Assembly (NCBI RefSeq): GCF_965638725.1 | Contig: NC_134949.1 | Span: 48,636,151 to 48,700,150 of the forward strand | DNA length: 64,000 nt | Direction of reading: 5' to 3' | Origin: Aptenodytes patagonicus | Taxonomy: Eukaryota; Chordata; Aves; Sphenisciformes; Spheniscidae | Shown: in pieces, positions 11,499 through 21,291 of the stretch | Layout of the letters: the number at the start of each line of letters is the position of its first letter | Numbering within the stretch: the stretch's first letter is position 1 | Program-made: the position numbers and the translations under genes | The notes under the pieces: generated by a model | Seen by the model: the letters and a program-made list of their open reading frames with translations, nothing else | The model's database searches: none | What the model was told of the DNA's origin: nothing

Positions 11499-14400
11499 CT
11501 GTCTTGGTTCCCTGCCCTGGACTCTTTCCCTGTTCCAGGTTCCAGCTGTCTACCCGGACTCCTGCTAGACAAGAGCTCCTCTTCGAAAGGGAAAAAGGAA
11601 CCCAACTTACAGTGGTGGTTTTTTCCGTAAATACTCTGACTTTCAGATACTGTACTGCCCACACACTGTTACTGTACTTCAATAGCCTGCATCCAATGTT
11701 CAAGCCTGAAGAATTTATTCAGAACGATGAACTGGAAATACATCTGCACACACAGCACTGTAATCTGATGTTACCTCTACAAGGGGTGGCTCATCCAGGT
11801 AACATGTTGTGCTCCGTCAACAGATATTGCTACTAGCGGCCCTACCAACCTCCTCCCCCCACCACACACACTACTTTTTGTTTCTCTTAAGTGGTTACCT
11901 GCCTACTAACCATTTTCGCTACTAGAGAGATTTAATCCAGCCAATACCCCAGCAAAGCAACAGTCTTCCTCCACGGATCTCAGCAACCTAAACCGCCGTT
12001 TGTGACTTTGTCTTTCGTGTAACTGATAGTTAGGAAGATCCGTAACATGACAGCTAAACAAGTTGATGTGGCAACCCTACTCAAATGCCAATACAATTCC
12101 TTTCTTTGCCTTGAGCTTGCCGGGATAGCACATCATACCGCATCGGTTTGCCATGGTACATTTCTTGACCTTAACATATATATTACCTAAGCACTGGAAG
12201 TAAGCACCGGAAGGACATTTGCGTGTATTAATGAACAAACTGTTGAGAAAAAAGAGTTCTACTCACTGTTGCTAGGTGGCAAAAAAAGTCCATTTATAAT
12301 ACGAGGTTTGCTGTGACGGAAGGCACAACTGATCCTCACACAGCCTACGGGTTGTGTTTCCCACAAACAGGAGATGTTGCTGTACTTTTGCTGCAGGAGA
12401 AAACGGTTTTCAGATATTGTGAATAAAACACTAAAAACGGACTAAATGGATCAGCACGCGGTGTACTGCTGTGATGAACATACGACTAAGACTTTGCGGG
12501 ACCACGCTCTGATGTTTTGGAACATTTACAGTTATCTTTAAAGTTATCTTCAGCTCCAGATACCCCTGAAGTTATCTCGAGTTAGGTCTATGGAGCTTTC
12601 ATGGTGTAAAACTGTTCCTAGATAAGAATAGGAGTAAAGCAGTCTACTTACTGTGCTGCAGACTTTTCGTGAGATGCTGGGAAGAAAAAAAATCTGTTAG
12701 TCACTCAATTGACAGGTGGCCGCCTTTCCGTTCCTGCGCAGTGGGCTAATCAGGTCAATGTCACATGAAATCTGCTGTGCAAGTGCAAGTCTTAACACTA
12801 GCACTCTCTTACTATCAAAGGACGTGGGTCTACGGGAAAATAAGGAGTAAGAAGCAAAACCCGGGAAGATTCCCAACAAAAACTGAAACACTGAAAGACT
12901 GGGAATCGATGTTCTGAGACTACTGTCGTTACACCGCTCACACCATCTCCCGGCTGCTTTTATAGGTGACAACCACAAGCCTAATGGGAAAAAAAGGATA
13001 TCTACGTGGATTTGTTTAATTATTTGTTTAATGGTTGCTGCTTTACTCACACATATAATCACAGTGCTGCTCTCCCTCTGTTGATCAATACGTCGCCAGC
13101 CAAGAAGTCGGCACACTATCGCAGAGATAGCACGTTCACAACGAGAGTCACTCTTGTTAGTCATGCTTAAAATTCTTTTTCTGTCGCTCTGCCTTATTAA
13201 AGTTTACAGATTTTAGCATCGCCTCTGATTATGCAATTCGCTTCTAACCCGAGGTATCTTCCTCAAGCACATGATGAACTCATCATTCCAAAGAGGCAAC
13301 TGCTCATGACCATTACCCTGAACATACAAGCTCAGGTTTATACCCTGGATATGAACTACATCCCAGCTGAGAGCTGTAAATGCCAGGTTGCCGGGTATTT
13401 CTTAGCGACTTTCTGTGTCAGTTTTTAGAGGAAAGCAAAGTCACACTGGGGAATATTTGACTATTCGAAGGTAAGTTTCACCCACTTTTCCAGACATTAG
13501 CAGCTGGGTGTAGGAGCAGCATCTCCTACAAAAACACGCCACTTTTGGGCTGCAGCCAGTACAGCTGGGCCATCCACTGAGACACGCTGGGGTCTGGAGC
13601 CAAAGCCCATCTCCCAGGCATTAACGCCTAAATCCCCGATGCTGGAAGGGATGCAACAACAACGAGCCCTACACCCACCCCTGGATTTTTACCACGTGGC
13701 ATATAAATATTGCTTTGAAGGGCAAACCCACGTTGAAGGACTTTGTTTTAAGTACCCGATTTTGCAGAAATTCAGGCAGTGGCTCTAAGCAGAGATGATA
13801 AACGTGGCCTATTTATTCAGAATCAATGTAACGTTGATTCAGTAAGAAAGATGAGCGATGAGTGAACTTTATGCGCGGTGTTTAACTGATGTGTCCCTTG
13901 AGTATCGGAGCCCAGTTCGCAGGAGTCCTAATTGCCTGTGGTTTAGGTGAGCATTAGCTCTTCTCACTGCTGCCGAAAATCAGATCTTTGACCTACAGGT
14001 GCGGCCATGACCCAGACAGAGCGACGTATCAACTTCTACCTTTACCTAATAAACCTCCCTTTCAACACGGGTGTATCAAGAAAGTCAAGGACACAAACCA
14101 CTCTAAAAGCTACAGCACTTACCTGTGCGTAGGGGGAATAGAAATGGCAAGAGCGGTCATTCCCAACTGCGGCCATTTTCACCTCGTGTGCTTCTCCTCC
14201 ACTCTCTTAATACCGGCAGAACAGACATGGAAACGTTAAAGCTACCAGCATTCAGGCCAATCGTAATCTTATCCCGAAAGCAGCAGTTTCCTTTCAAAAA
14301 CTGGACCTTCAGGACCTTAGCTCTGCTGCTTTTTTGGAACAAAACGCCAACTGACAGCGAAATACACGTGAACGAAGGAGGTGGTACCTTCTCCAGGCTT

Positions 14401-14536
14401 GTTGAACCGACGAAGGCAGTTGCCAGCCGGTATAGAATGTTACCTTTCCACGGTTGCCAACCGCTCCTCCAGCTGGTGACATCAGCGTCATGGCGCTCTC
14501 TGACCTGTCCAGCTTGAACATCTTCCTTTATCTCCA

Positions 14537-15647
14537 CTGCTTCAGAGTAAAGTACGGAAGATCGGACCGTTTCAAAGAGTCTCCCGCTCCGGTGTTTCTT
14601 TAACGTAAAACGGCAGAAACCCACTTGGCGGGGCTTCAATAATACCCAACTCCTTGCCGTAGGAACTGTGGCCTTGGAAGCAAATCTTTGACACCGCAAA
14701 GACAAACCTCCTTCTTGGACTATTTTTAACCAAAACCCTCGAGCCCAGTGTTTTCCTTACTGTACCTCTTTCTTTGGATGGAGAAACTTGCTGCTTCCTG
14801 CTAGTGCGCTGTTAGCTGCTAACTGCTTACAGTGTTGGGGTTCATTGCTTTTTCTCGCTTCCGTGACGCCCGCTGCCACAGCTAAAGCAGAAAGAACAGC
14901 GTACGCTTGTGTCCCTAATTAACACCTCTGTTCTCATTCGGGTCCTAGGCTGCCTCTGAACAAAAGGTATCGGGGGGGGGGGGGGGATGAAGTTTCAGTC
15001 CCGGAGCGTGGTAAGGCATACTGTTATCCCCAGGACATAGGGTCAAATTTGCAACACTGAGTGACATCGGTGACTTGGAGATGAACACTTCAGGTGCCAG
15101 TGACTCCATGGGCACAAAGGGTACAAGGCTGGCTCAGCGGTGGCTACACCCAAGCCGGGGGAGAAGGACAAAGACATTGAAACGACTGGAGGTCTTCTAG
15201 TCTCTCTAGGAGCCTATCGATTTGTTTGTAACCCAAGTATCAGCGGGTGGCCCGAAGGCTAACTGCAAAGGACAGTACCGCATGCCTGACCACTGGGACT
15301 TTGGCAGCGGAATAAAGCGACTTCTACCGGAATGACTTCACCTAAGTAGAGAATGAAAGTGCCCGCTGGGATCAAGGTGGGGAGTACTGGCGAGAGCTGT
15401 GAACAGAGAAACGATGTGAAAAGGCTGCCACAGTTCCGTAAGCCCTACCACTGACTGGGGCACAGAGGGGAAGGAAAATTCAGGAAAGCAGATGAGGGCC
15501 ACGGATAATGAACTGTCAGTGGGCAGGAGCAGCCATAGGAGGAACGGGTCAACGCTGCCAAGAGCTATCCAAACAGGGGCTCTTTGTAGCTGTATAGCTG
15601 TGCCTAAATGAGGCGCGGAAGAAGGTACGGTCAGGAAGCATTAATTC
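14537..15647. other. Between gene M exon A and the LTR
   Basis: No supported gene. The frame of exon A stays open leftward in transcript terms to about 14700 without an ATG. The M first exon, if it lies close, should be here or in the CpG island. Contains the G run. Copies are at 38424-39533 and 61343-62453. Confidence 0.5.
14972..14986. repeat. G homopolymer, 15 nt
   Basis: Between gene M exon A and the LTR. Twins are 14 nt (38859-38872) and 16 nt (61778-61793). Sequencing error could contribute to the length differences. Confidence 0.8.
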
Positions 15648-16588
15648 CGTATTGGGTTTGCGTGGCAAGGTTTTGGTAGCGGGGGGGCTACAGGGGGGGC
15701 TTCTGTGAGACGCTGCTGGAAGCTTCCCCCATGTGGGATAGAGCCAATGCCAGCCGGCTCCAAGGCGGACCCGCCGCTAGCCAGTATGTGACAGAAACAA
15801 CGCTGCAGACACCAAGGAGAGTGGAGAAGGAGGGGGAGGAGGTGCTCCAGGCGCCGGAGCAGCGATTCCCCTGCAGCCCGTGGTGAAGACCATGGTGAGG
15901 CAGGCTGTCCCCCTGCAGCCCGTGGAGGTCCACGGTGGAGCAGATCTCCACCTGCAGCCCGTGGAGGACCCCACGGTGGAGCAGGTGGATGCGCCCAAGG
16001 GAGGCTGTGACCCCGTGGAGAGCCGGCGCTGGAGCAGGCTCCTGGCAGGACCTGTGGACCCGCGGAGAGAGGAGCCCACGCTGGAGCAGGTTTGGCGGCA
16101 GGACTTGTGACCCCGTGGGGGACCCACGCTGGAGCAGCTTGTGGAGAACTGCAGCCCGTGGGAAGGGCTCAGGTTGGAGAAGTCCGTGGAGGACTGTCTG
16201 CCGTGGGAGGGACCCCACGCTGGAGCAGGGGCAGAGCGTGAGGAGTCCTCCCCCTGAGGAGGAAGGAGCGGCAGAGACAACGTGTGGTGAGGTAGAGGAA
16301 AGCGGGAGTAAAGTTGAGCCCGGGAAGAAGGGAGGGGTGGCGGGAAGGCGTTTTAAGATTCAGGTTTTATTTCTCATTACCCTACTCGGGTTTGATTGCT
16401 AATAAATTAATTTCCCGTCGTGTCCCCCGCCCCCCGAGGCGAGTGTGTTTTGCCCGTGAGGGTAACGGGTGAGTGACCTCGACCCACGAGCCTTTCGTCG
16501 TGTTTTCTCTCCCCTCTCCAGCTGAGGAGGGCAGTGATGGAGCGGCTTTGGCGGGCACCTGGCGTCCAGCCAGGGTCAACCCACCACA
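15648..16588 (+). mobile_element. Solo LTR of an avian endogenous retrovirus, unit 1
   Basis: About 941 bp from CGTATTGGGTTTGCG to ACCCACCACA. I recognise the sequence as a widespread avian LTR; the family name is not certain. It contains a GC-rich block with CTGCAGCCCGTGG and CCACGCTGGAGCAG words repeated every 39-52 bp, then AATAAA near 16401 in plus orientation. The expected first TG reads CG, and no target-site duplication is visible. There is no internal viral gene next to it, so it is solo. The LTR end is about 200 bp from the CpG island core. Confidence 0.75.
15871..16235 (+). repeat. Degenerate GC-rich minisatellite inside the LTR
   Basis: The word CTGCAGCCCGTGG recurs at 15871, 15913 and 15952, and CTGGAGCAG at 16029, 16081, 16129 and 16220. 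ORFs across it are by-products of the repeat. Copies lie at about 39757-40121 and 62677-63041. Confidence 0.6.
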
Positions 16589-17269
16589 GACTGAAAGGTT
16601 GTCTACCGAGGCGCAGAGCCTGGCTAACAGGAGGAGGCCGCTGTCCTGGCGGAGGCAAAGTCGGACCCAGAGAGGTGCCCACGCCCTGGGGCCAGGGCAT
16701 CCACGCCCCAGGCCCGGGCGTGTGGCACCCCGGCGAGCAGAAAAGACAGCCTGAGGAAAGGCTGCCAGGCCAGGGGAACGGCACCGCCGGCGGCTAACGG
16801 CCGCCGCCACGGCGCGCGAGCGGGCCACCACGCGGCCGCCTCAGCCCGGCGCCGAGCACAGCTGGGGCGGGGCGGCCCTGCCGCGGCGGGAGCCGCCGCT
16901 GTGGGAAGCGGAGCTGCCCCAGGCCCGCGGCCGGGCTGGGCGGCGGAGCCACCGCCTCGCCGAGGGCTGCTGGAGAGAGGCGACCGCGCCCCGCCCCGCC
17001 GTCCCCGGCGCTGGGGTGCGTCGCGGGGCTCCCGGCGGGCGGCGACGGACTCGGTTTCCCGCCGCGCACGGCGGGCGCGGGGCGGCGCAGGCGCAGTTCC
17101 GTCTCGGCGGCGGGCCGGCGGCGGGAGCGGGCGGGCGGGGCCATGAGGCGCCGGGGCGCGGTGCAGCGGCAGGTGCCGTGTCTGTTCGTGACCGAGGTGA
17201 AGGAGGAGCCGTCGGCCAAGCGGGAGCGCCAGGTGGCCGGGGCGGCACGGGGCCGGGCGGGAGGGAGGC

Positions 17270-17299
17270 GGGGCCGGGGCCGGGGCCGGGGCCGGGGCC
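17270..17299 (+). repeat. GGGGCC hexanucleotide repeat, 5 copies, gene P intron 1
   Basis: Five perfect GGGGCC copies, 38 bp after the exon 1 donor. Unit 2 has three. Confidence 0.85.
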
Positions 17300-17350
17300 G
17301 GGCGCAGGGGGAGTCGCTGGGCCGCGGGTAGCGGCGCCGCACGGCGGGGC

Positions 17351-17375
17351 GGAGCGGAGCGGAGCGGAGCGGAGC
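17351..17375 (+). repeat. GGAGC pentanucleotide repeat, 5 copies
   Basis: In the CpG island. The unit 2 twin at 41257-41286 has six copies. Confidence 0.85.
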
Positions 17376-17480
17376 GAAGCCGGGGGGACGGGCAGCAGCA
17401 CCGACCGTGTCAGACCCGCCCGGCGCGGCCCGGCCCGGCTGCGGGGAGGGGGACACCCGAGTGGGGAGAGGTTTCTCTCC

Positions 17481-19291
17481 AGACCTTGAGGGAAATGCAC
17501 GGCAGCGTTTTCCATGGGGCTCCCCCCCCCGTAAATGCGGGGAAGAAAGGTCGTGTGGGAGCCGTTTGAGCTCTGTCCCGCTCCTTTCCTGCCAAGTGCA
17601 CCCAGGTGCTCACCGTGACGTTGTGTTTGCTTTCTCTAAGTGTCGGGAACAGTCATGGCGAGGACTGAGGCCACTGCGACATGACCGCCCTGGGAGCTTG
17701 TGTAAAACCATCCTGCCGTCCCTGCCTGTGAGCCTTGTGGGGGAAAAATCAGCTTGTGTCTCTTCTTCCTTTTTTTTAAAAGAAAAGGTCTTTTTTTTGT
17801 GACCAAAGGAATATCAGGCCCATGACAGAAGAATTCATTTGAGGCTGTCAGACGCGGGATACTTACGAAGGTGAAAGTAATGGAGCCCGATCCAAGCTGT
17901 TTCTTCCCGAGATGTAAGAGGCAGTGTCGGGACAGATTGGGGTGGCATTCACCTGTCTAGCTCTAGACCTCCGACTTGTGTTTCCCGACTGCAGTAGCAG
18001 CACCTACTGCTGTCTGTCGGCTGCGTAGTGCACTTGAATCCATCTGGGTGACTTTCTCCCGTTGGTGTTTGGCTTCTGGACGGAAGAGCTGAAGTGGTTG
18101 CCAAAACGTCAGTAACGTAACTGTTGAACTCTCAGTACCAACACCACCTTGATAATGGTCGTGTAAGGGTAGCTCCCGACATTGTTGTTCCTTCATAGGG
18201 GACAAGCCGACAGGGGATTAGGTCTATACCAGTGTAGATGCTATTCTTCTTGTTTTTCAAAGCGCAGGCAAGGATAATAGAGGGGGTTATGACTGCTAGG
18301 GAAGAAGCGGGGTGGTGGTGGGAAAACCAACGGGCATGTTTCCTCCCTGCCCTGGAAATTTTCTTTTCCATGTCACCTTCGTGAAATCTTCCTGTATGCT
18401 GTATGTTGTGGTTCCACATGTGATGACTAAAATATGAAGCAGCCACGTAATGTCAGGCAAGCATGTAGAAGGTTGTTCTCGTTTTACGGCTTCCGAATTC
18501 TGTTTGGAGACTTTTGCAAGACAAGGACTCGCTTTGTGTTTTGCCAGCAGGAAGAGACCGTGACCAGCTTACAAGTGAAAATTGGCTGGGGCGAGAGGAG
18601 GGCGGGGTGATGGTTATCGAGGAGACTATTGGAATCCAAACAGAAGGGATTACATGTTTGCAGTGAAGGTGTTACAGAAGCCCTAGCTGCAGGAGTCCTC
18701 CTAGAAGTGTGGACTAGTTGTGGCTGGGTATTTGTTTCAGACCCCGGCCCACTTCCTTCTGTGCTCTTTGTAAGCGGGAAAGCGTTCAGTTGGCAGCACT
18801 GCTCCTAAGTATTTAACACCGGGACGCTTTTGCCACCTTGCATTCCGCAGGTCCGTGCATTGCACTAACACGGTGCCATTGACTTTCCGCTCCAAACTGA
18901 AAGCTCGGAGCAGCTAGTCACGATGAGTTTCTGTTGCCATCGTGAGGCAGGGAGACACATCTCAACATTTTGCAGCGTTGGACTGGAACCCTTCTAGTTT
19001 ATATGCACTGTGTAAAGTGGAAGGCAAAGTCACCTCTAAATACTCATCAAGAACGATTAAAAGAGGGAGAGAGTTTGCAAGTAGATTGCCTTTGTTCTTT
19101 TGTCTTAGGGCATTTTCCAAAGCGTCATGTCTTGAAGAAACAAGGGTGTATTTCGACAGTATTAGAAATCAGCACTATAATGTGTAATACTGGACCTAGA
19201 GGGGGGCCAGCTGTAAGGAGCAAGAATCCGCACGAGACCGAGGCAGTAAGACAGCCCTGACGAGGCTTTAAAACACCTGTCTTCTTTTCAG
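17481..19291. other. Gene P intron 1
   Basis: No exon is supported. Short ORFs on both strands have no splice or homology support. The twin is 41431-43202, nearly identical. Confidence 0.5.
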
Positions 19292-20517
19292 CCGTTTCAA
19301 GTGTTGGCAACTGAAACTGTAACTGGAAAGGCGTTAGAGGCAGATACGTACAATGCAATTCCTACTGAAAAGGTGGCCGGAACCTGCTGTTACGTAACTG
19401 CCTATGAAGGTAGGAAGGAAGGTCCGTATGCAGGTTTCTCCTGCTGACTAGAAGCCTTGTTTTACTTAGTTTTCACTTTTATTGTATGACTTACTGGATT
19501 GCAGCTGTTGTGAATTCCAGCCTGCTTAAAGGTCTTGACCACAAAGTAACAGTTACCGTAAACATAGTAGGTGTTTCTAAAGTTGTTACAGATTTTACTC
19601 TCTGAAGTCCAGGAAGCATGGTCTAAGCGAGCATGCCAGTGGAGGAAGTATTCCCGTTTTAAAATTTCTTATTAGGAAATCTTCCTTGCACACTAGAATT
19701 TATGTGATAGAGGGTGCCTGATTTCCTTGGGGAGGATTACAAGACGTGTGGAGGTTGGGAGGAAAACGCGACGAGTGTGGTTCGCTGCATCGCTGGGGTT
19801 CTTGCCTTTACCTGAAATTGTGAGGAAACTTTGTATTACACCAGGCAAGATTCTAGGGCTAGATTTTGGATTGATCTACAGTAGTTAAGTGATGACTTTA
19901 AAGGGTGCCTTTGGGTATGAAATTTCTCTGGTGACGAGTGAGAAGTCCTATCTTGCCTTTTATGCGGTTGATTTCAGTACTCTGCAGGGTATGGTGACCT
20001 CAGGAAACTGCTGGTTTTACCCCTCTGGAAACTCCAGGGCAAGCCTGTCTATGGGCCGGGCTGGATGGAAAACCCGACAAACAAGCTGAAGAAAGGTGTC
20101 AACGATTCTCGTGTCTCGGGGCTTATTTTCAAGTGCTGTTAGTTTAAGCCAGCGTGGGGGACGTGTCATGCAGCGCGTATGTGAAAACACAGACACGCAG
20201 TCTTGAGGGCCTCCCTGCATGAAATGCTGAATATCCTCCCTTTCCTTGGGCTCCTCTTTGGGGCCCTCATGCCAGAGACAACCAGGCAGGAGGGGATTAA
20301 GGAACGTAATAGGGGATGCGTCTGTGGTCTGGAAAACACGCCTGTATTTTTTGTTGTTTTTGTGGGTCTTAGTGCCTTTGAAGCTGTGAAAGGGAAGTCT
20401 TGGATAAGGATTTGACCACACAAAGCACTGATCCCTTCCCTTCCGCTGGTCTCGGCCAAGAGCAGTTGAGAGCTGGCAGGAACTGTTACTATCTCGTTGA
20501 GCCATGTATTTATTGTA

Positions 20518-20912
20518 GAATCGTAGCATCGCTCAGGTTGGACAAGACCCTTAAGGTCATCGAGTCCAACCGTAAACCTAGCACTGCCAAGTCCACCGCT
20601 AAGCCGTGTCCCTAAGCGCCACGTCTGCCCGTCTCTTAAAGACCTCCAGGGATGGTGACTCCAGCACTTCCCTGGGCAGCCTGTTCCAGTGCTTGACAAC
20701 CCTTGCGGTGAAGAAGTTTTTCCTCCTCTCCGATCTAAAGCTCCCCTGGCGCAACCTGAGGCCGTTTCCTCTCGTCCTGTGGCTTGTTACCTGGGAGGAG
20801 AGACCGACACCCACCTGGCTACAACCTCCTTTCGGGTAGTTGTAGCGAGCGGTGAGGTCTCCCCTCAGCCTCCTCTTCTCCAGGCTAAACAAGCCCCGTT
20901 CCCTCAGCCGCA
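20518..20912 (-). mobile_element. CR1 LINE 3' fragment (unit 2 only)
   Basis: It starts with the CR1 tail (GAATCGTAGCATC...GGTTGGACAAGACC on the plus strand), so the element lies on the minus strand, 5'-truncated. The minus-strand reading gives the end of the CR1 ORF2 (DRTRGNG-like, [14 protein letters not shown], then [10 protein letters not shown]), matching what I know of CR1 C termini. It sits inside the segment that replaces gene P exon 4. Confidence 0.9.
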
Positions 20913-21291
20913 GCACAGCACGGCACAGCACCGCCTGCGCCTGCTCAGGCTGACTGTGTTGTGGATCACTCGCTCCTCCATGCACAGGGCGCTGCCGGTT
21001 ATGGAGTCGGGGGTAGGAATCGGAGAGAGGGGGAGGTTTTGCTGATTTGAGGTGCAGAGTGTTCTGCACATAACTTGAAAGTTGAAAGATGAGTTCAAAT
21101 AAGGCATACTTTTATGCTTGTCAATTCAATGTAGTCAAAGCTCAGTGGAATTTATTTTAGCTAATTACAGTCCTGTTACAAGCAAGGGAAATAACGTCTG
21201 TAAAATGTAACACATCTTTATCTTTATGAGGTACATTTACTGTACAGTTATGAATATACAAACACTATTTTTAAACACAAGTTTCCATTCT
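20913..21291. other. Unit 2-specific sequence right of the CR1
   Basis: No counterpart in units 1 and 3. No gene, known repeat or RNA is recognised. Similarity to the other units resumes at TTTCTAAACGTTACA, is interrupted by a short dissimilar stretch, then is continuous from GAATTTGCCATTTT. Confidence 0.5.

Larger units (their letters stand above)
5392..14536 (-). pseudogene. Gene M, unit 1 copy, C terminus altered by loss of exon R
   Basis: Exons: 14444-14536, 14123-14205, 13756-13784, 13317-13412, 13047-13180, 12823-12839, 12652-12676, 12349-12390, 11499-11561, 9748-9912, 8128-8409, 7446-7471, 7358-7397, 6320-6439, 5930-6133 and 5468-5677. Optional exon P2 is absent, with no frame effect. 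A 96-bp deletion removes exon R, so Q joins S out of frame and stops after GDFFF. The copy could still make a protein lacking the last ~80 residues. The poly(A) signal is at 5392-5397. Confidence 0.5.
16780..17480. promoter_or_regulatory. CpG island at gene P start, unit 1
   Basis: Very GC-rich, with dense CG dinucleotides and GGGGCGGGGC (SP1-type) boxes around 16865 and 16985. The gene P ATG is at 17143. It is the likely gene P promoter. Because gene M runs the other way from 2-3 kb to the left, it may serve both genes, but no M first exon was found here. Long ORFs on both strands are a composition effect. Confidence 0.7.
1..19423. repeat. Tandem array unit 1 (about 19.4 kb)
   Basis: Position 1 corresponds to 19424 and 43335, 15 bp after the gene P exon 2 donor, so 1-19423 is one full period. 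It holds gene P exons 3-9, gene M, a solo LTR, a CpG island and exons 1-2 of the next gene P. It is the shortest unit: one copy of the gene M 3' module, no 1.4 kb block with the optional M exon, and no 38-nt M exon. Outside these indels it differs from the other units only by scattered single bases and short-tract changes. Confidence 0.97.

Noticed and set aside
14309-14521. ATG-start reading (MFKLDRSESAMTL...) as gene M first exon
   Set aside because: It ends in phase 0 at the donor and cannot join exon B in its open frame; the overlapping frame fits the rest of the gene. It remains possible if exon B is not used.
15688-16402. Several 150-176 codon ORFs on both strands at 15.7-16.4 kb
   Set aside because: They lie within the solo LTR and its GC-rich minisatellite; peptide repeats simply follow the DNA repeats.
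16794-17515. Long ORFs (over 220 codons) on both strands in the CpG island, repeated in unit 2
   Set aside because: All frames are open because of extreme GC content and few stops. The products are low-complexity Pro/Arg/Gly/Ala, and they change frame between units through small indels.
20599-21069. Minus-strand 156-codon ORF in unit 2
   Set aside because: It is the C-terminal end of CR1 ORF2 plus flanking sequence, not a host gene.
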